A DNA stretch of 64,000 nucleotides from Bacteroidales bacterium. Lineage in GTDB: Bacteria; Bacteroidota; Bacteroidia; Bacteroidales; UBA932. Position numbers and translations under genes: made by a program. Positions 27,073 to 37,135 of this stretch are shown piece by piece. The notes under the pieces are model-generated. The model made no database searches. It was not told the origin of the DNA and saw only the letters and a list, made by a program, of their open reading frames with translations. Within the stretch, counting starts at the first letter, position 1; every line of letters begins with the position of its first letter. Location: positions 62,001-126,000 of the forward strand of contig JAFRRA010000005.1 of the NCBI GenBank assembly GCA_017428325.1, given 5' to 3'.

Positions 27073-29121
27073 ATGCATTTCAGGAAATCGATGTTGACTG
27101 TGGCTGTCGTTATGATGGCTGCAGGGTTTTTGTTTGCCCAGGAGAAAAAGGACGGGACATATTCCGGAGTCAGTATTCCGGCAAAGGAGGACGGAAGCCT
27201 TAAGTTTGCGGTGATGAGCGATGTGCACATTTCTGTGGGGACTCCGTCTGAACAGGGAACGCTGGATTGCGTGGAGGACATCAACAAGGATCCTGAAATA
27301 CAGTTTGTGCTTATTACCGGAGATATCGCGAACTTCGGTTCTGACGATGAGATCACTTCCGCCAAGAATATCTTTGACAGGCTGAAGATGCCGTGGTTCA
27401 TAATTCCCGGCAACCACGATGCCACCTGGAGCGAGAGCGGAACCAATTCGTTTACCCGTATATTCGGATACGAAAGGTTTGAGTTTGAGGCAGGTGGTAT
27501 AAAGTTCCTGGGAACGCCGTGCGGACCGAACATAAGGATGGCTCCGGCACTGGTGCCGAGGGAGAGCATGCTGTGGCTGGAGGAGCAGATAGGGAAGATG
27601 CCGGATGAACAGCCGCTGTTCTATGTTAATCATTATCCCTTGGACACTTCCCTGCTCAAGTATGACAATGTGCTGGAACTTCTGAAAACAAAGAACATCC
27701 AGCTGGTGTTCTCCGGACACTGGCACGTGGACAGGGCTATGGAGTATGAGGGAGTTCCGGGAGTGATTATCCGCTCTACCATGGCAACGGCAAAGGGAGA
27801 GAAAGGATATGTCATCGCCGAGCTAAAGGGATCACTGATCACTTTCCAGGACAAGATTGTCGGGAAGAAGGAGCCTGGCAGGGTCTGGTATACCGTAAGG
27901 CTGAGCCAGGGCAAGGCATATCCGGATAACATTGTGTACGGGCATCCAAAGAATGATTTCAATTCCCGCTTCCCTGAGGTAAAAGAGATTTGGAGATATG
28001 AAAACAACGCGGACATCGGAAGCGCAGCGGCAATCTGGAGCAAGAAGGGACAAACCTATCCTGCTGCAGGGTTCAATGCCCTGCCATCTGTTTCCGGCGG
28101 GGTTAAGGAGGGGGATATTGTCATATTCGCCGATGAGGCGGGAATGATTTACGGCCTGGATGCCGTTTCCGGGCAGAAAAAGTGGGAGTTCAGGACAGAG
28201 GGAAAGATATTCTCCACCCCGGCGGTTTCCGGAGATTATGTCGTGGTGGGAAGTTCGGACAACAACATTTACTGCCTTAATCCGGAAAACGGCAAATTAA
28301 GGTGGAAACTCTCCTGCGGCAAGTCTGTGTTAGGCAGCGCCAATATCTTCAAGGAAACAGCCTATATCGGGGCGTCTGACGGCATTTTCAGGGCAATAAA
28401 CCTCAAGACGGGAAAGCTTCAATGGAAATACGGCAAGATGAAGGGCTTTGTGGTAAGCCGCCCTTATGTCGACAAGGAGCAGGTTGTGGTCGGCGACTGG
28501 GGCAACACCCTTTATTCCTTTGACCCGAAGAGCGGACATCTGCAGTGGAGCTGGACAACCCCGAAGAGCGTAAGGAATTTCTCTCCGGCCCAGGTTTGGC
28601 CGGTTAAGTCCAACGGAAAGATTTTCATAGTCAATCCTGACAGGATCAGCTACGTGATAGATGCAGAGTATGGAATCACCCTTTCCACAATCTACGGCGG
28701 AAGGGAAGCCATAGGCCTTTCTCCTGACAGGAGAGAGTACTACATTAAGTGTATGAAAGATACTGTCAGGGCATATTCAATTGCCAAGATAGATGCGGCC
28801 CTAGACGGGGCTTCGATTGCGGACGGAAAGGCCATTGTGCTTAATCCGAAGGATGTGGCCGCCTGGCAGACAATAACGGAATACAGGTACGAGATAGCAC
28901 CTACGCCGATAACCGTTAACGGAAATGCCGGAAAGGACGGCAAGGGACTTCTCTTCATTTCCACGGACAAGGGCAATGTCTTTGCACTTAACTGCTCTGA
29001 CGGGTCTGTAGCCTGGCAGTACAGTGTTTCCGGCGCTCTTGTTAACTACGCCCTCCCAATAGGAAACAACACCATCCTTGTAAGTACAATGGACGGTGTT
29101 GTCGCTCTGTTGGAATATTGA
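27073..29121 (+). CDS. Exported metallophosphoesterase with C-terminal PQQ-type beta-propeller
   Basis: A 682-aa exported protein (signal peptide MHFRKSMLTVAVVMMAAGFLFAQ). Residues about 45-270 are a calcineurin-like phosphoesterase with the full set of metal ligands: SDVH, TGDIAN, PGNHD, VNHYP and SGHWHVD. Residues about 320-682 form repeated blades of PQQ/YncE type, e.g. GLDAVSGQKKWEF, CLNPENGKLRWKL and SFDPKSGHLQWSW. The propeller would bind a ligand or partner; the substrate is unknown. It starts 10 bp after batE and may belong to that transcript, and it converges with the alpha-2-macroglobulin gene 7 bp away. Confidence 0.88.
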   Translation: MHFRKSMLTVAVVMMAAGFLFAQEKKDGTYSGVSIPAKEDGSLKFAVMSDVHISVGTPSEQGTLDCVEDINKDPEIQFVLITGDIANFGSDDEITSAKNIFDRLKMPWFIIPGNHDATWSESGTNSFTRIFGYERFEFEAGGIKFLGTPCGPNIRMAPALVPRESMLWLEEQIGKMPDEQPLFYVNHYPLDTSLLKYDNVLELLKTKNIQLVFSGHWHVDRAMEYEGVPGVIIRSTMATAKGEKGYVIAELKGSLITFQDKIVGKKEPGRVWYTVRLSQGKAYPDNIVYGHPKNDFNSRFPEVKEIWRYENNADIGSAAAIWSKKGQTYPAAGFNALPSVSGGVKEGDIVIFADEAGMIYGLDAVSGQKKWEFRTEGKIFSTPAVSGDYVVVGSSDNNIYCLNPENGKLRWKLSCGKSVLGSANIFKETAYIGASDGIFRAINLKTGKLQWKYGKMKGFVVSRPYVDKEQVVVGDWGNTLYSFDPKSGHLQWSWTTPKSVRNFSPAQVWPVKSNGKIFIVNPDRISYVIDAEYGITLSTIYGGREAIGLSPDRREYYIKCMKDTVRAYSIAKIDAALDGASIADGKAIVLNPKDVAAWQTITEYRYEIAPTPITVNGNAGKDGKGLLFISTDKGNVFALNCSDGSVAWQYSVSGALVNYALPIGNNTILVSTMDGVVALLEY

Positions 29122-29128
29122 TTGCTCT

Positions 29129-32100
29129 TTATTTCTCCTCCACGGTTATCCTTGTGGATGTTGTATGGGCTGTGTATTCAGGAGCGTATGCGCACTGGAG
29201 CGTAGCAAGTCCAACCTCGTATTCTCCAGGACGGCTGGCCCTGTAGTTGACTTCCAGAACGTATGTTCCCTTGCCCAGAGAGTAGAAGAAGAAGCTTGTG
29301 GCGGCATCCTTGATTTCCTCGTAGTAGCCGGTTCCGCCTCCGTAGCGGTAGCCTGAAATCTGGGTCATAGGCTCGAAGCAGGCACCTCTCTGTTCCTTGA
29401 GCTGCACGAAGTCCATCCTTCGGTCGATCTTGATCACCATCCTTGCGGTAACTATGTCGCCGACCTTGATGACGGCTCCGTTCTTTATAGGCTCAAGAGT
29501 GTAAGCCAGGGCTCCGTTATCGGTGTTGCCGGTCTCTGAAACCTTGTTGACTCTCTTGACGAAGAGCTCCTTGGTAATGCTCATTTCCTTGCCGCCGTTG
29601 TTCTTTACATTCTCCAGCTTCTCGAAGAAGGTAGCGTAGGCGGCGCCCCAGGCGATACCCTTGTCTTTCTTCTCTACGGTTATGGTCTTGGCATCTGTGG
29701 TTTCTTTGTCCGTGTAGGCTCTCTTGATGTAGTTAAGGCCAGGGATAGGGGCGTTGCCTTCCTCGTCCGGCTTGTTGGTGGAAACTGTCCTGCCGGCAAA
29801 GCTCAGGTCTGCAACTCCCTCGCTTGCAAGCCAGTTGTCTCCTCTTGCCAGGAGGGCGAAGATAGCGTCAGCGGTCAGGACGGAAGTTCCCCACATCTGG
29901 GTCTGCTTCTGCTTGAGGAGCCAGATCTTCATCTCTTCCACGGTCTTCATATCGCCGGCTACCTGGTCGAAGGCTTCGATTGCGGCAACCTGGGCGTTGA
30001 CATTCATGGAGCCCCAGCGGTAAGGATTCTCGTTGAAGGCAAAGTACATACCCATTTCCTCGGAGCTTGTAAGATGCTCCCTGATGGACTGCATGTATTC
30101 ATTGGCCTTGGCCATATTTCCGTTAGCCTTGAGGACTACAGCAGCCATAGACTTTTCCTGCATATCCTGGCTTCTCGGAGCCTCGGCGACCTTGTTAAGG
30201 AAGTAGTTGTAGTACTTCTGACGGTTTTTCGGGACAATGTTTACAGGATTGTCCGCACCATTTGCCTGGGCCTCAAGGGCAACGAGGTAGAGATACTTGA
30301 GGATGAAGTAGGAAACTCCCTTTGTCTTGATCTTCTTCTTCATTATCCAGTCGTATTCCTTCTTGACCTCGTTATGCATATAATCCATACCCTTCTGGTG
30401 CATGGTCTTCTGGGCGGAAGACATCTCGTCTACGGTCAGAATCCTCAGGCGGATATCCTGGGTAAGAACGTATTCGGTAATCCACGGGCTGGATTCCATT
30501 CCCTTGAACCAGGTCCAGCCTCCGTCCGGCATCTGGAGTTCCTGGAGTTTCTTCAGGGCCTTGTCCTTTGTGTTGCCTATGCTCATCACGTCAAAGAGGG
30601 CGGAAATCATGTTCTTCTGGTCTTCCTCGCTCTTTGCCTCCAGAACCCATGGGGATTCCGAGAGAAGGATGGTCTTCAGTTCCTGGTTCTTCTGCAGGTT
30701 GCTCAGCAGGGTTTCCTTGCTCTGGCCGCTCTTCTTCCAACTTTCGTACACGTTCTTGATCTTAGGCTGCGAGTTTGCAATCTTGCTTGCCAGCACGTTT
30801 GCGTAAAGGGCATTGGTCCAGCAGATAGCGCAGTCGTCATCCGGTTCTGCCAGAGAAGGCAGGGCCTGAACTGCATACCAGGCAGGGTTGCCGGTAAACT
30901 CTATCGTAAGAGTTTTCTTTGTCGCCGATGCAGAATGATGGTTGAACAGGCTCTCTAGGGAGAATTCCTTCTTCTGCTCGCCACGGATAGGGAGAGCGAC
31001 GCTCTCAACCAGCCTGATCTTGTCGCTGAGGACAGCAAGCAGATGCTGCTCTCCGTCGGAGAACTGTCCGCCTTCCGCAACTATCCTTATTCCCACCACA
31101 TCGTAGGTGTCTTCCACAGGGAAGCTGAAGGCTACCTTGCCGGTCTTGGATGCCTTGGCGCTTACCTTCTTGGTCTGGGTGTGGAATACCTTTTCGGTGG
31201 CAGGGTCAAACATCTCGAACTTCACGGTTGCCTCTATATCCTTGTCGGAGAGGTTGGTAAGGGTGGAGGCTATGGTGGTCTTGTCTCCGTTCCTGAGGAA
31301 GCGAGGCATGTTAGGAGAGATCATAAAGTCTTTCTTGGCCTCGATCTGGTCGTATTTATAACCTGTCTTGAGGTCCTTTGTATGGGCCATGGAGATGAAC
31401 CTCCATTTTGTAAGACTCTCCGGGAGAGTGAAACTGATGGATATGTTTCCGTCCTTGTCAGTAACAAGATTAGGCAGGAAGAAGGCTGTCTCGTTGAAAT
31501 TGGTCCTTACCTGAGGGCCTTCAGCCTCCGCCTTTGCCTGATTTGGACTTCCCTCATCGACAGTGGCTTCCTGCGCGGTTTCTTCTTCCACTGAAGAAGC
31601 GACTGAGTTCACACCGCGTATTCTCATATCTTGCTTGGCCATCGGGGCGGCGGCATCTTCCACCATCATTGTTTCTTCCACCCTGCCGGCACTCTTGGCC
31701 AAGACTCTTCCTCCCAGCGCCGCGTTCCTGGAATAATAATATCTTCTGAAGAACTGAGGCAGTTTTGAGAAATCGTCGAAATCCATACCAGGAACATAAA
31801 CTCCTGTACTTGGAGTATAGCTCATGGAATATACACCGGAAGACTGGGTGTACCAGGTTACATGGGTTAATTTTCTTGGGAAATTGTGATAGACACCACT
31901 CAGGCTGTACGGACAGATCTTGTCCAGAGACGCGTCGTACATCATTGCAAGGACTTCGGCATCTGCCGGCTTGCCCTCTGCATCCACAACACTCATCTTC
32001 CACTCCTCTTTCTGGCCTGGAATAAGACGGTCGCGGAATACGCTCCATTTAAGGCGTAGGGCATAGTCCGGATGCGGCTTGAAAACGGAGAATGAATAAT

Positions 32101-34948
32101 TGTGCATACGGTCGTCATGGACCATCCTGAGGTAAATTGTGGCTCCGTCGCCGTATTCAGGGATGTATACGAACCTCTGGGAGAGAATCTGGTCTGATAT
32201 CTTTACAAGCTTGCTGTCTATCAGTTTGTTATTTGCATAAACATCTATGAAGACCACAGCATCCTTGAAGGAGGTTCCATAGTAGACATAGTCACCATCT
32301 TTATATGTCCAGAAATCGGTGCCTTCAATCGGCCTGCTGTCTTTCAAGGAGAACAGGGTAAGGTCCCTCGCTCCCTCGACAAGCTCTCCGGCATTATCTT
32401 TTGCGTAATATTCGATGCGGTATTTTCCGCTAGGCAGAGTTTTCCAGTTTTCTTTCTTGACAGGAGTGTTGGACTTCACCGTTCCCTCTTCAACCTTCTC
32501 TTTGCCGTCCTTTCCGACCAGGCGGTAAAGTGTGTATTTAACGGTGGTTTCCACAGGGCTCTGAGCAAGGTTGGTGGCGATCATCTCAAGCTTTATATCA
32601 TCCCTGTCCTTGCAAATAGACCCGAGTCCGCTGCAGTTAAGTATCATGCTCTTTGTTCCGGCATAGACGAATGCTGTCGTGCCCTGGGTTTCTCCTGCTG
32701 CGTTAGTCACATCTATCTTGACCTCGTAGGAGTAATGGCTGCTATAGTAGCGGTCTTTTATTACATCGTCATCTTCTTCCGAAAGAAGTGTTACAGGTAT
32801 CTTCACATTTCCTTCCCCGTCTGTCTTGAGTTCTCCTGTTTCCAGAATATCGTTGGAAGAAGGGCTCCAGTATCTCCATTTCCGGCGGGTTACGGTATAC
32901 TTTACATCAGCGTCATCCACAGGAACTCCGGAGAAGGTCTTGGCATTTGCCTTAACCTCAACCCTGTCGCCGAACTTATATGTACCCTCAATCTTGTCAG
33001 ACCTGACTTCAAAGGTAGGCCTCTTGTATTCCTCCACCCTGATGGTTACACTGTTGGAATTAGCCTTGATTGTATAGCTGCCCATCAGTCCTCCTGAAGG
33101 AATCTGGAGAGAAGTGTCGAAAGAACCGAAGCTGTTTGTTACAACTTCTTTCTTGTCTACAACCTCGCGGTTGTGGTTCAAAAGCTCAACGGTTACCTTT
33201 TCTCCTTCCCGTACATTTGCCTCGTCACCTTTTTGATAGTAGTAAAGGCCTTTTACATAAACTGTCTGTCCCGGACGGTAGATGCTTCTGTCCGTGATTA
33301 TGTTAAGCTTTCCGCTTCCATAGTGATTCAGATCCTGGGCGTTTATCGCTATTCTTGTGCCGGCCAGAGGCATATATTTATCTTCTCCCAGCTCGGCCTT
33401 AATGTTCACATAACCGTTATAGTTGTCCGTATCTTCCTCAAAGACGGTCTTGCCGTCCTTTCCGGTCTTCAATACGGTTTCTTTCTTCTTGTCGCCGTAT
33501 TTCCGTGGTTCTGACTGAATTATAATTTTCACTCCCTCGAGCGGATGTCCGCTGATGCGGTCAACTGCAATCACTTCCAGTTTCCTGGGCTCCCAGGAAG
33601 AATACATCAGCTTTATCTTTCCCACCGCCATGAGATTCCAGTTGAAGATCTCTTTACCTTGGGCAATCATCTTGGAAGTGTAGATTCCCGGTTCTGAAGG
33701 AATCTCTATTGTTATCTTTTCACTGGTGTCCTTGTAGTCGGCAGGCCTTGCCACGGCAAAGGACTGGACTGAATACTGCTGGCATTTCCTGAGGTCTGAA
33801 TCTTCCAGCTTGTGGATTCCTTTCTCCTTGATAATCTTCTGGATAGACTCAGGAACCTTATAGAAGATGACGGTAACTTTATCAAGGTTCCTGTGGGTAA
33901 GGTAAACCTCTCTTTTATCTCCGGTGTATGCGTAGGAAGGAAGAGTGAGGCTGGCCTTTGGTTTAAGAAGGTTCTCCTTTAATTCTTTCAGATATTTTGT
34001 CCTTTTGTAAGAAGGATAGGCTGCCTTTCCTTCATCGCAGAGCTCCATTGCCTTTGCAGGGTTGTCTGATGAATAGGCCTGTGCCAGTTCAATGAGAATT
34101 TCCGTGCACAGAGGATTTGCCTTAACCTTCTCGTCCATAAGGTCTTCCAGGGCCTTTATCCGTTTGTCGTCATTGAGATCCTGGAACTCAATATAGTCCA
34201 TAGACATAAGGATGTAGGCTTCCATTTCGGAGTTGTCCCGGTAGCTCTGGATAGCATCATTCCAGATCTGCTGCCTTCTCTGCTTGACAGCCTTCTTGTC
34301 CTTTGCAACCTCTTCCGCTACCTCAAGACTGCCGACAGCCCTTTTCACTATAATATGAAGGAGATCGTGATTGAAGTATTTGCCCTCGGTGTGCTGCTCT
34401 ACGAACGGGACAAAAGCCTTGTTGTCTGTCTTTCTCAGGACATTTATATCGCTCAGCGATGCATTCACGTTTTCCAGAATGGTTTGGGTGATTTTCATGC
34501 TTCCCCATTGCTCGATATCTGAAACGTCTTCTCCTCCGTCAATATTTGTGCGCTGGGCCAGGGACCAGGCATTTGCCCCGGCATAGTTGGAGTAAATGGT
34601 TCCTAGGCAGCTGTGCAGGACCATTTTGGTTGCCGGGTCCTTTTCCTCTGCCGCCATCTTCTCCAGTTCCTTGATGTTGGAGTACAGGGTATCCGGAGTT
34701 ATCTGTATCTTCTTTTCAACCCTGTAGAAATATGCTTTCAGCATCTGGCCCTTGTTGTTTTCCTTGCGGGCCTTGTCGAGTATCTTGTCGCAGATCTCCA
34801 CCACTGTCTTCGGGTGGTCCTTGCTCTCGGCTTCCTTGACCTGTTTCCACAGCTGGTCGTAAGATAAATCCTGAGTAGAAGGTGAACTGAAACCGAATCC
34901 TAATGTTGCCATTATAGTAAGGATTAAGGTGAGTAGATGAGTTTTCAT
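29129..34948 (-). CDS. Giant alpha-2-macroglobulin-like exported protein
   Basis: A 1939-aa exported protein (signal peptide MKTHLLTLILTIMATLGFGF, no lipobox). The first 330 residues are helical and TPR-like; then come macroglobulin MG domains including the carrier region GKLNIITDRSIYRPGQTVYV, the A2M signature TEKWRFISM-type block (ESLTKWRFISMAHTKDLKTG) at about 1190 and the helical thioester domain. The place where thioester proteins have CGEQ reads AEPDDDCAICW, so no thioester can form. Bacterial macroglobulins trap proteases at the cell envelope; this non-thioester type is common in Bacteroidota and its target is unknown. It has its own strong promoter. Confidence 0.9.
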   Translation of the reverse strand: MKTHLLTLILTIMATLGFGFSSPSTQDLSYDQLWKQVKEAESKDHPKTVVEICDKILDKARKENNKGQMLKAYFYRVEKKIQITPDTLYSNIKELEKMAAEEKDPATKMVLHSCLGTIYSNYAGANAWSLAQRTNIDGGEDVSDIEQWGSMKITQTILENVNASLSDINVLRKTDNKAFVPFVEQHTEGKYFNHDLLHIIVKRAVGSLEVAEEVAKDKKAVKQRRQQIWNDAIQSYRDNSEMEAYILMSMDYIEFQDLNDDKRIKALEDLMDEKVKANPLCTEILIELAQAYSSDNPAKAMELCDEGKAAYPSYKRTKYLKELKENLLKPKASLTLPSYAYTGDKREVYLTHRNLDKVTVIFYKVPESIQKIIKEKGIHKLEDSDLRKCQQYSVQSFAVARPADYKDTSEKITIEIPSEPGIYTSKMIAQGKEIFNWNLMAVGKIKLMYSSWEPRKLEVIAVDRISGHPLEGVKIIIQSEPRKYGDKKKETVLKTGKDGKTVFEEDTDNYNGYVNIKAELGEDKYMPLAGTRIAINAQDLNHYGSGKLNIITDRSIYRPGQTVYVKGLYYYQKGDEANVREGEKVTVELLNHNREVVDKKEVVTNSFGSFDTSLQIPSGGLMGSYTIKANSNSVTIRVEEYKRPTFEVRSDKIEGTYKFGDRVEVKANAKTFSGVPVDDADVKYTVTRRKWRYWSPSSNDILETGELKTDGEGNVKIPVTLLSEEDDDVIKDRYYSSHYSYEVKIDVTNAAGETQGTTAFVYAGTKSMILNCSGLGSICKDRDDIKLEMIATNLAQSPVETTVKYTLYRLVGKDGKEKVEEGTVKSNTPVKKENWKTLPSGKYRIEYYAKDNAGELVEGARDLTLFSLKDSRPIEGTDFWTYKDGDYVYYGTSFKDAVVFIDVYANNKLIDSKLVKISDQILSQRFVYIPEYGDGATIYLRMVHDDRMHNYSFSVFKPHPDYALRLKWSVFRDRLIPGQKEEWKMSVVDAEGKPADAEVLAMMYDASLDKICPYSLSGVYHNFPRKLTHVTWYTQSSGVYSMSYTPSTGVYVPGMDFDDFSKLPQFFRRYYYSRNAALGGRVLAKSAGRVEETMMVEDAAAPMAKQDMRIRGVNSVASSVEEETAQEATVDEGSPNQAKAEAEGPQVRTNFNETAFFLPNLVTDKDGNISISFTLPESLTKWRFISMAHTKDLKTGYKYDQIEAKKDFMISPNMPRFLRNGDKTTIASTLTNLSDKDIEATVKFEMFDPATEKVFHTQTKKVSAKASKTGKVAFSFPVEDTYDVVGIRIVAEGGQFSDGEQHLLAVLSDKIRLVESVALPIRGEQKKEFSLESLFNHHSASATKKTLTIEFTGNPAWYAVQALPSLAEPDDDCAICWTNALYANVLASKIANSQPKIKNVYESWKKSGQSKETLLSNLQKNQELKTILLSESPWVLEAKSEEDQKNMISALFDVMSIGNTKDKALKKLQELQMPDGGWTWFKGMESSPWITEYVLTQDIRLRILTVDEMSSAQKTMHQKGMDYMHNEVKKEYDWIMKKKIKTKGVSYFILKYLYLVALEAQANGADNPVNIVPKNRQKYYNYFLNKVAEAPRSQDMQEKSMAAVVLKANGNMAKANEYMQSIREHLTSSEEMGMYFAFNENPYRWGSMNVNAQVAAIEAFDQVAGDMKTVEEMKIWLLKQKQTQMWGTSVLTADAIFALLARGDNWLASEGVADLSFAGRTVSTNKPDEEGNAPIPGLNYIKRAYTDKETTDAKTITVEKKDKGIAWGAAYATFFEKLENVKNNGGKEMSITKELFVKRVNKVSETGNTDNGALAYTLEPIKNGAVIKVGDIVTARMVIKIDRRMDFVQLKEQRGACFEPMTQISGYRYGGGTGYYEEIKDAATSFFFYSLGKGTYVLEVNYRASRPGEYEVGLATLQCAYAPEYTAHTTSTRITVEEK

Positions 34949-34970
34949 AAAGACTGTTTTTATGTATTAA

Positions 34971-35002
34971 CAAAATTAGCAATTATCAGCAATTATGCCA
35001 AA
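34971..35002 (-). promoter_or_regulatory. Promoter of the alpha-2-macroglobulin gene
   Basis: On the minus strand TTTG (34999-35002), 20 bp, then TAATTTTG (34971-34978): a complete Bacteroidota promoter. The start would be near 34966, about 18 nt before the ATG. Confidence 0.75.
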
Positions 35003-35065
35003 AAGCCAGAATTCGTCCCGGCGACGGGGATATTGATAGAAAAATGATGATTAGGCCAAAACCTT

Positions 35066-35073
35066 TATCTTTG
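35066..35073 (+). promoter_or_regulatory. Promoter -7 box of the BtuB-like receptor gene
   Basis: TATCTTTG is a perfect -7 box 14 bp before the ATG. No TTTG is found at the -33 distance. The leader would be too short for a cobalamin riboswitch. The 139-bp gap 34949-35087 holds only these two divergent promoters. Confidence 0.6.
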
Positions 35074-35087
35074 CATCCGGCTTTGAA

Positions 35088-37097
35088 ATGAAAAGGTTTT
35101 TAATCGCGATAATAACAGGTGTGGTGCTGCTTTTCTCAGGTCCTTCTTATGCCCAGGAAAATCCAGGAGTGGACACCCTGAGCCCTGTGACGGTTGTGGC
35201 CCAGAGGATTGTCAGGGAGATCGTTCCGGTGCAGTATCTTGCCGGAGAGCAGATGAAAAGGCTCACCTCTTATTCTGTGGCCGATGCCATCCGTTATTTT
35301 TCCGGAGCCCAGATAAAGGACTATGGAGGAATAGGGGGCCTCAAGAGCGTGAACATCCGCTCCCTGGGAAGCCAGCACGTGGGAGTGTTCTACGACGGCC
35401 TTGAGATGGGAAACGCCCAGAACGGCATCGTGGACCTCGGGCGCTTCAGTCTGGACAATCTGGAGGCCGTTTCCGTCTATAACGGGCAGAAGAGCGCCAT
35501 ATTCCAGAGCGCAAAGGATTACGCCAGTGCCAGCGCGGTCTATCTCCAGAGCAAGATTCCGGTATTTGCCCCGGGAAAGAAAGACAATATTAACCTAGGC
35601 TTCAAGACCGGTTCCTTTGCACTTGTAAACCCTTCAGCCTTCTGGGAGCACAAGTTCAGCGACAGGCTCTCCCTGAGCGCTTCCGCCGAGTATATGCACA
35701 CCAACGGCCGTTACCGTTTCACTTACGCCACCAAGGGAGGATACGATACTACCGCATATCGCCACAACGGGGACGTGAGGATGGAAAGGGTGGAGATGGG
35801 CCTTTTCCGTTTCATTGACGGGGGCCACTGGAAAGTCAAGGCCTATTTCTACGATTCCGAAAGGGGATTTCCGGGAGCCAGCGTAAGGGAGGAGCCGGGC
35901 CGTTTCCGCCATCAGGACCGGCAGTGGGACCGGAACTTCTTCCTCCAGACCCAGTTCAAGAAGGAGTTCAGCAAGAAATACAGCCTGCTTTTCAACGGAA
36001 AATACGCCTACGACTATCTTCACTATCTTTCCGATCCGAGAGAAGATGTCTCAACGATGTATGTCAACAGCCATTTCCGCCAGAACGAGGGCTATGCGTC
36101 CCTGGCCCATCTGTTCAACGTTACCAAATGGTGGAGCCTGTCCCTTTCGGACGATGTCCAGTACAACAAATTGAACGCGGACCTTGCGGGCTTCATCTAC
36201 CCGAACAGGTTCACCTTCCTGAATGCCGCGGCGACATCAGTTTCCCTGGACAGGTTCAAGTTCCAGGCGAGCCTGCTCTATACTTATGTAAAGGACCGTT
36301 CAAAGTATGAGTCCGCGCATTTCTCCACGGACGGGAAGTTTACTCCAACCGTTATTGCCTCATACCGTCCGTTCAAAAATATAGGTCTGGACATCAGGGC
36401 CTTCTACAAGAGGGTGTTCCGCCTTCCGACATTCAACGACCTCTACTACACATTTGTGGGCAACATAAACCTGAAACCGGAATCCACCACCCAGTACAAC
36501 GTTGGTGCGGTCTTCAGCCAGAAGTTCAAGACGGGTTTCTTCAAGACTTTTGACGCCAGTGTCGATGCTTACTACAACACGGTAAAGAACAAGATCGTGG
36601 CCGTTCCTTCCTCCAACCAGTTCCGCTGGACAATGCTGAATTTCGGCAGGGTGGAGATCAAGGGACTTGACGCAGCTGTCCAGACTTCTTTCGCCACCGG
36701 TTCCGTGGACTGGACAACCAGGGTAAACTACACGTACCAGAGGGCTGAGGATGTGACTGACAAGGCAAGCCAGTGGTACAGGGGCCAGATCCCTTACATT
36801 CCGTGGCATAGCGGAAGCGTCATCGTAACCGCTGATTACAGGAAGTGGGCCATTGCTTACAGTTTTATCTATACCGGAGAAAGATACGAGTCCGTGGCCA
36901 ACATCGCCGAGAATTATTCTCCTGCCTGGTACACTCACGATATGGGCATTTCCCGCAGCTTCTCCATCGGGCCTCAAGGCAGAGAACTCAAGATTACATT
37001 GGAAATCAACAATATACTTAACCAGCAGTACGAGGTAGTGCAGTGCTATCCGATGCCAGGCACCAACGTCAAGCTGAAGCTAATCCTTGACCTTTAG
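35088..37097 (+). CDS. TonB-dependent outer-membrane receptor, BtuB-like
   Basis: A 669-aa outer-membrane receptor: signal peptide MKRFLIAIITGVVLLFSGPSYAQ, a TonB-box-like segment DTLSPVTVVAQR, a plug (about 45-160) with IRSLGSQHVGVFYDGLEMG, and a 22-strand barrel ending KLKLILDL. The length, the plug sequence and the following PKD lipoprotein match the corrinoid-uptake pairs of Bacteroides, so vitamin B12 or related corrinoid uptake is likely but not proven; other BtuB relatives carry siderophores. It uses TonB-ExbB-ExbD energy. The next gene starts after 38 bp and has its own -7 box. Confidence 0.82.
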   Translation: MKRFLIAIITGVVLLFSGPSYAQENPGVDTLSPVTVVAQRIVREIVPVQYLAGEQMKRLTSYSVADAIRYFSGAQIKDYGGIGGLKSVNIRSLGSQHVGVFYDGLEMGNAQNGIVDLGRFSLDNLEAVSVYNGQKSAIFQSAKDYASASAVYLQSKIPVFAPGKKDNINLGFKTGSFALVNPSAFWEHKFSDRLSLSASAEYMHTNGRYRFTYATKGGYDTTAYRHNGDVRMERVEMGLFRFIDGGHWKVKAYFYDSERGFPGASVREEPGRFRHQDRQWDRNFFLQTQFKKEFSKKYSLLFNGKYAYDYLHYLSDPREDVSTMYVNSHFRQNEGYASLAHLFNVTKWWSLSLSDDVQYNKLNADLAGFIYPNRFTFLNAAATSVSLDRFKFQASLLYTYVKDRSKYESAHFSTDGKFTPTVIASYRPFKNIGLDIRAFYKRVFRLPTFNDLYYTFVGNINLKPESTTQYNVGAVFSQKFKTGFFKTFDASVDAYYNTVKNKIVAVPSSNQFRWTMLNFGRVEIKGLDAAVQTSFATGSVDWTTRVNYTYQRAEDVTDKASQWYRGQIPYIPWHSGSVIVTADYRKWAIAYSFIYTGERYESVANIAENYSPAWYTHDMGISRSFSIGPQGRELKITLEINNILNQQYEVVQCYPMPGTNVKLKLILDL

Positions 37098-37108
37098 TCC
37101 CGATTCCT

Positions 37109-37116
37109 TATATTTG
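37109..37116 (+). promoter_or_regulatory. Promoter -7 box of the PKD lipoprotein gene
   Basis: TATATTTG fits TAnnTTTG, 20 bp before the ATG at 37136. No clear -33. The gene may be transcribed both from here and from the receptor promoter. Confidence 0.5.
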
Positions 37117-37135
37117 CGGAGCAAAAAGGGATGAG

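Noticed and set aside
34949-35087. Cobalamin riboswitch upstream of the BtuB-like receptor
   Set aside because: The gap is 139 bp with divergent promoters and the leader would be under 20 nt; no B12-box-like element was recognised.
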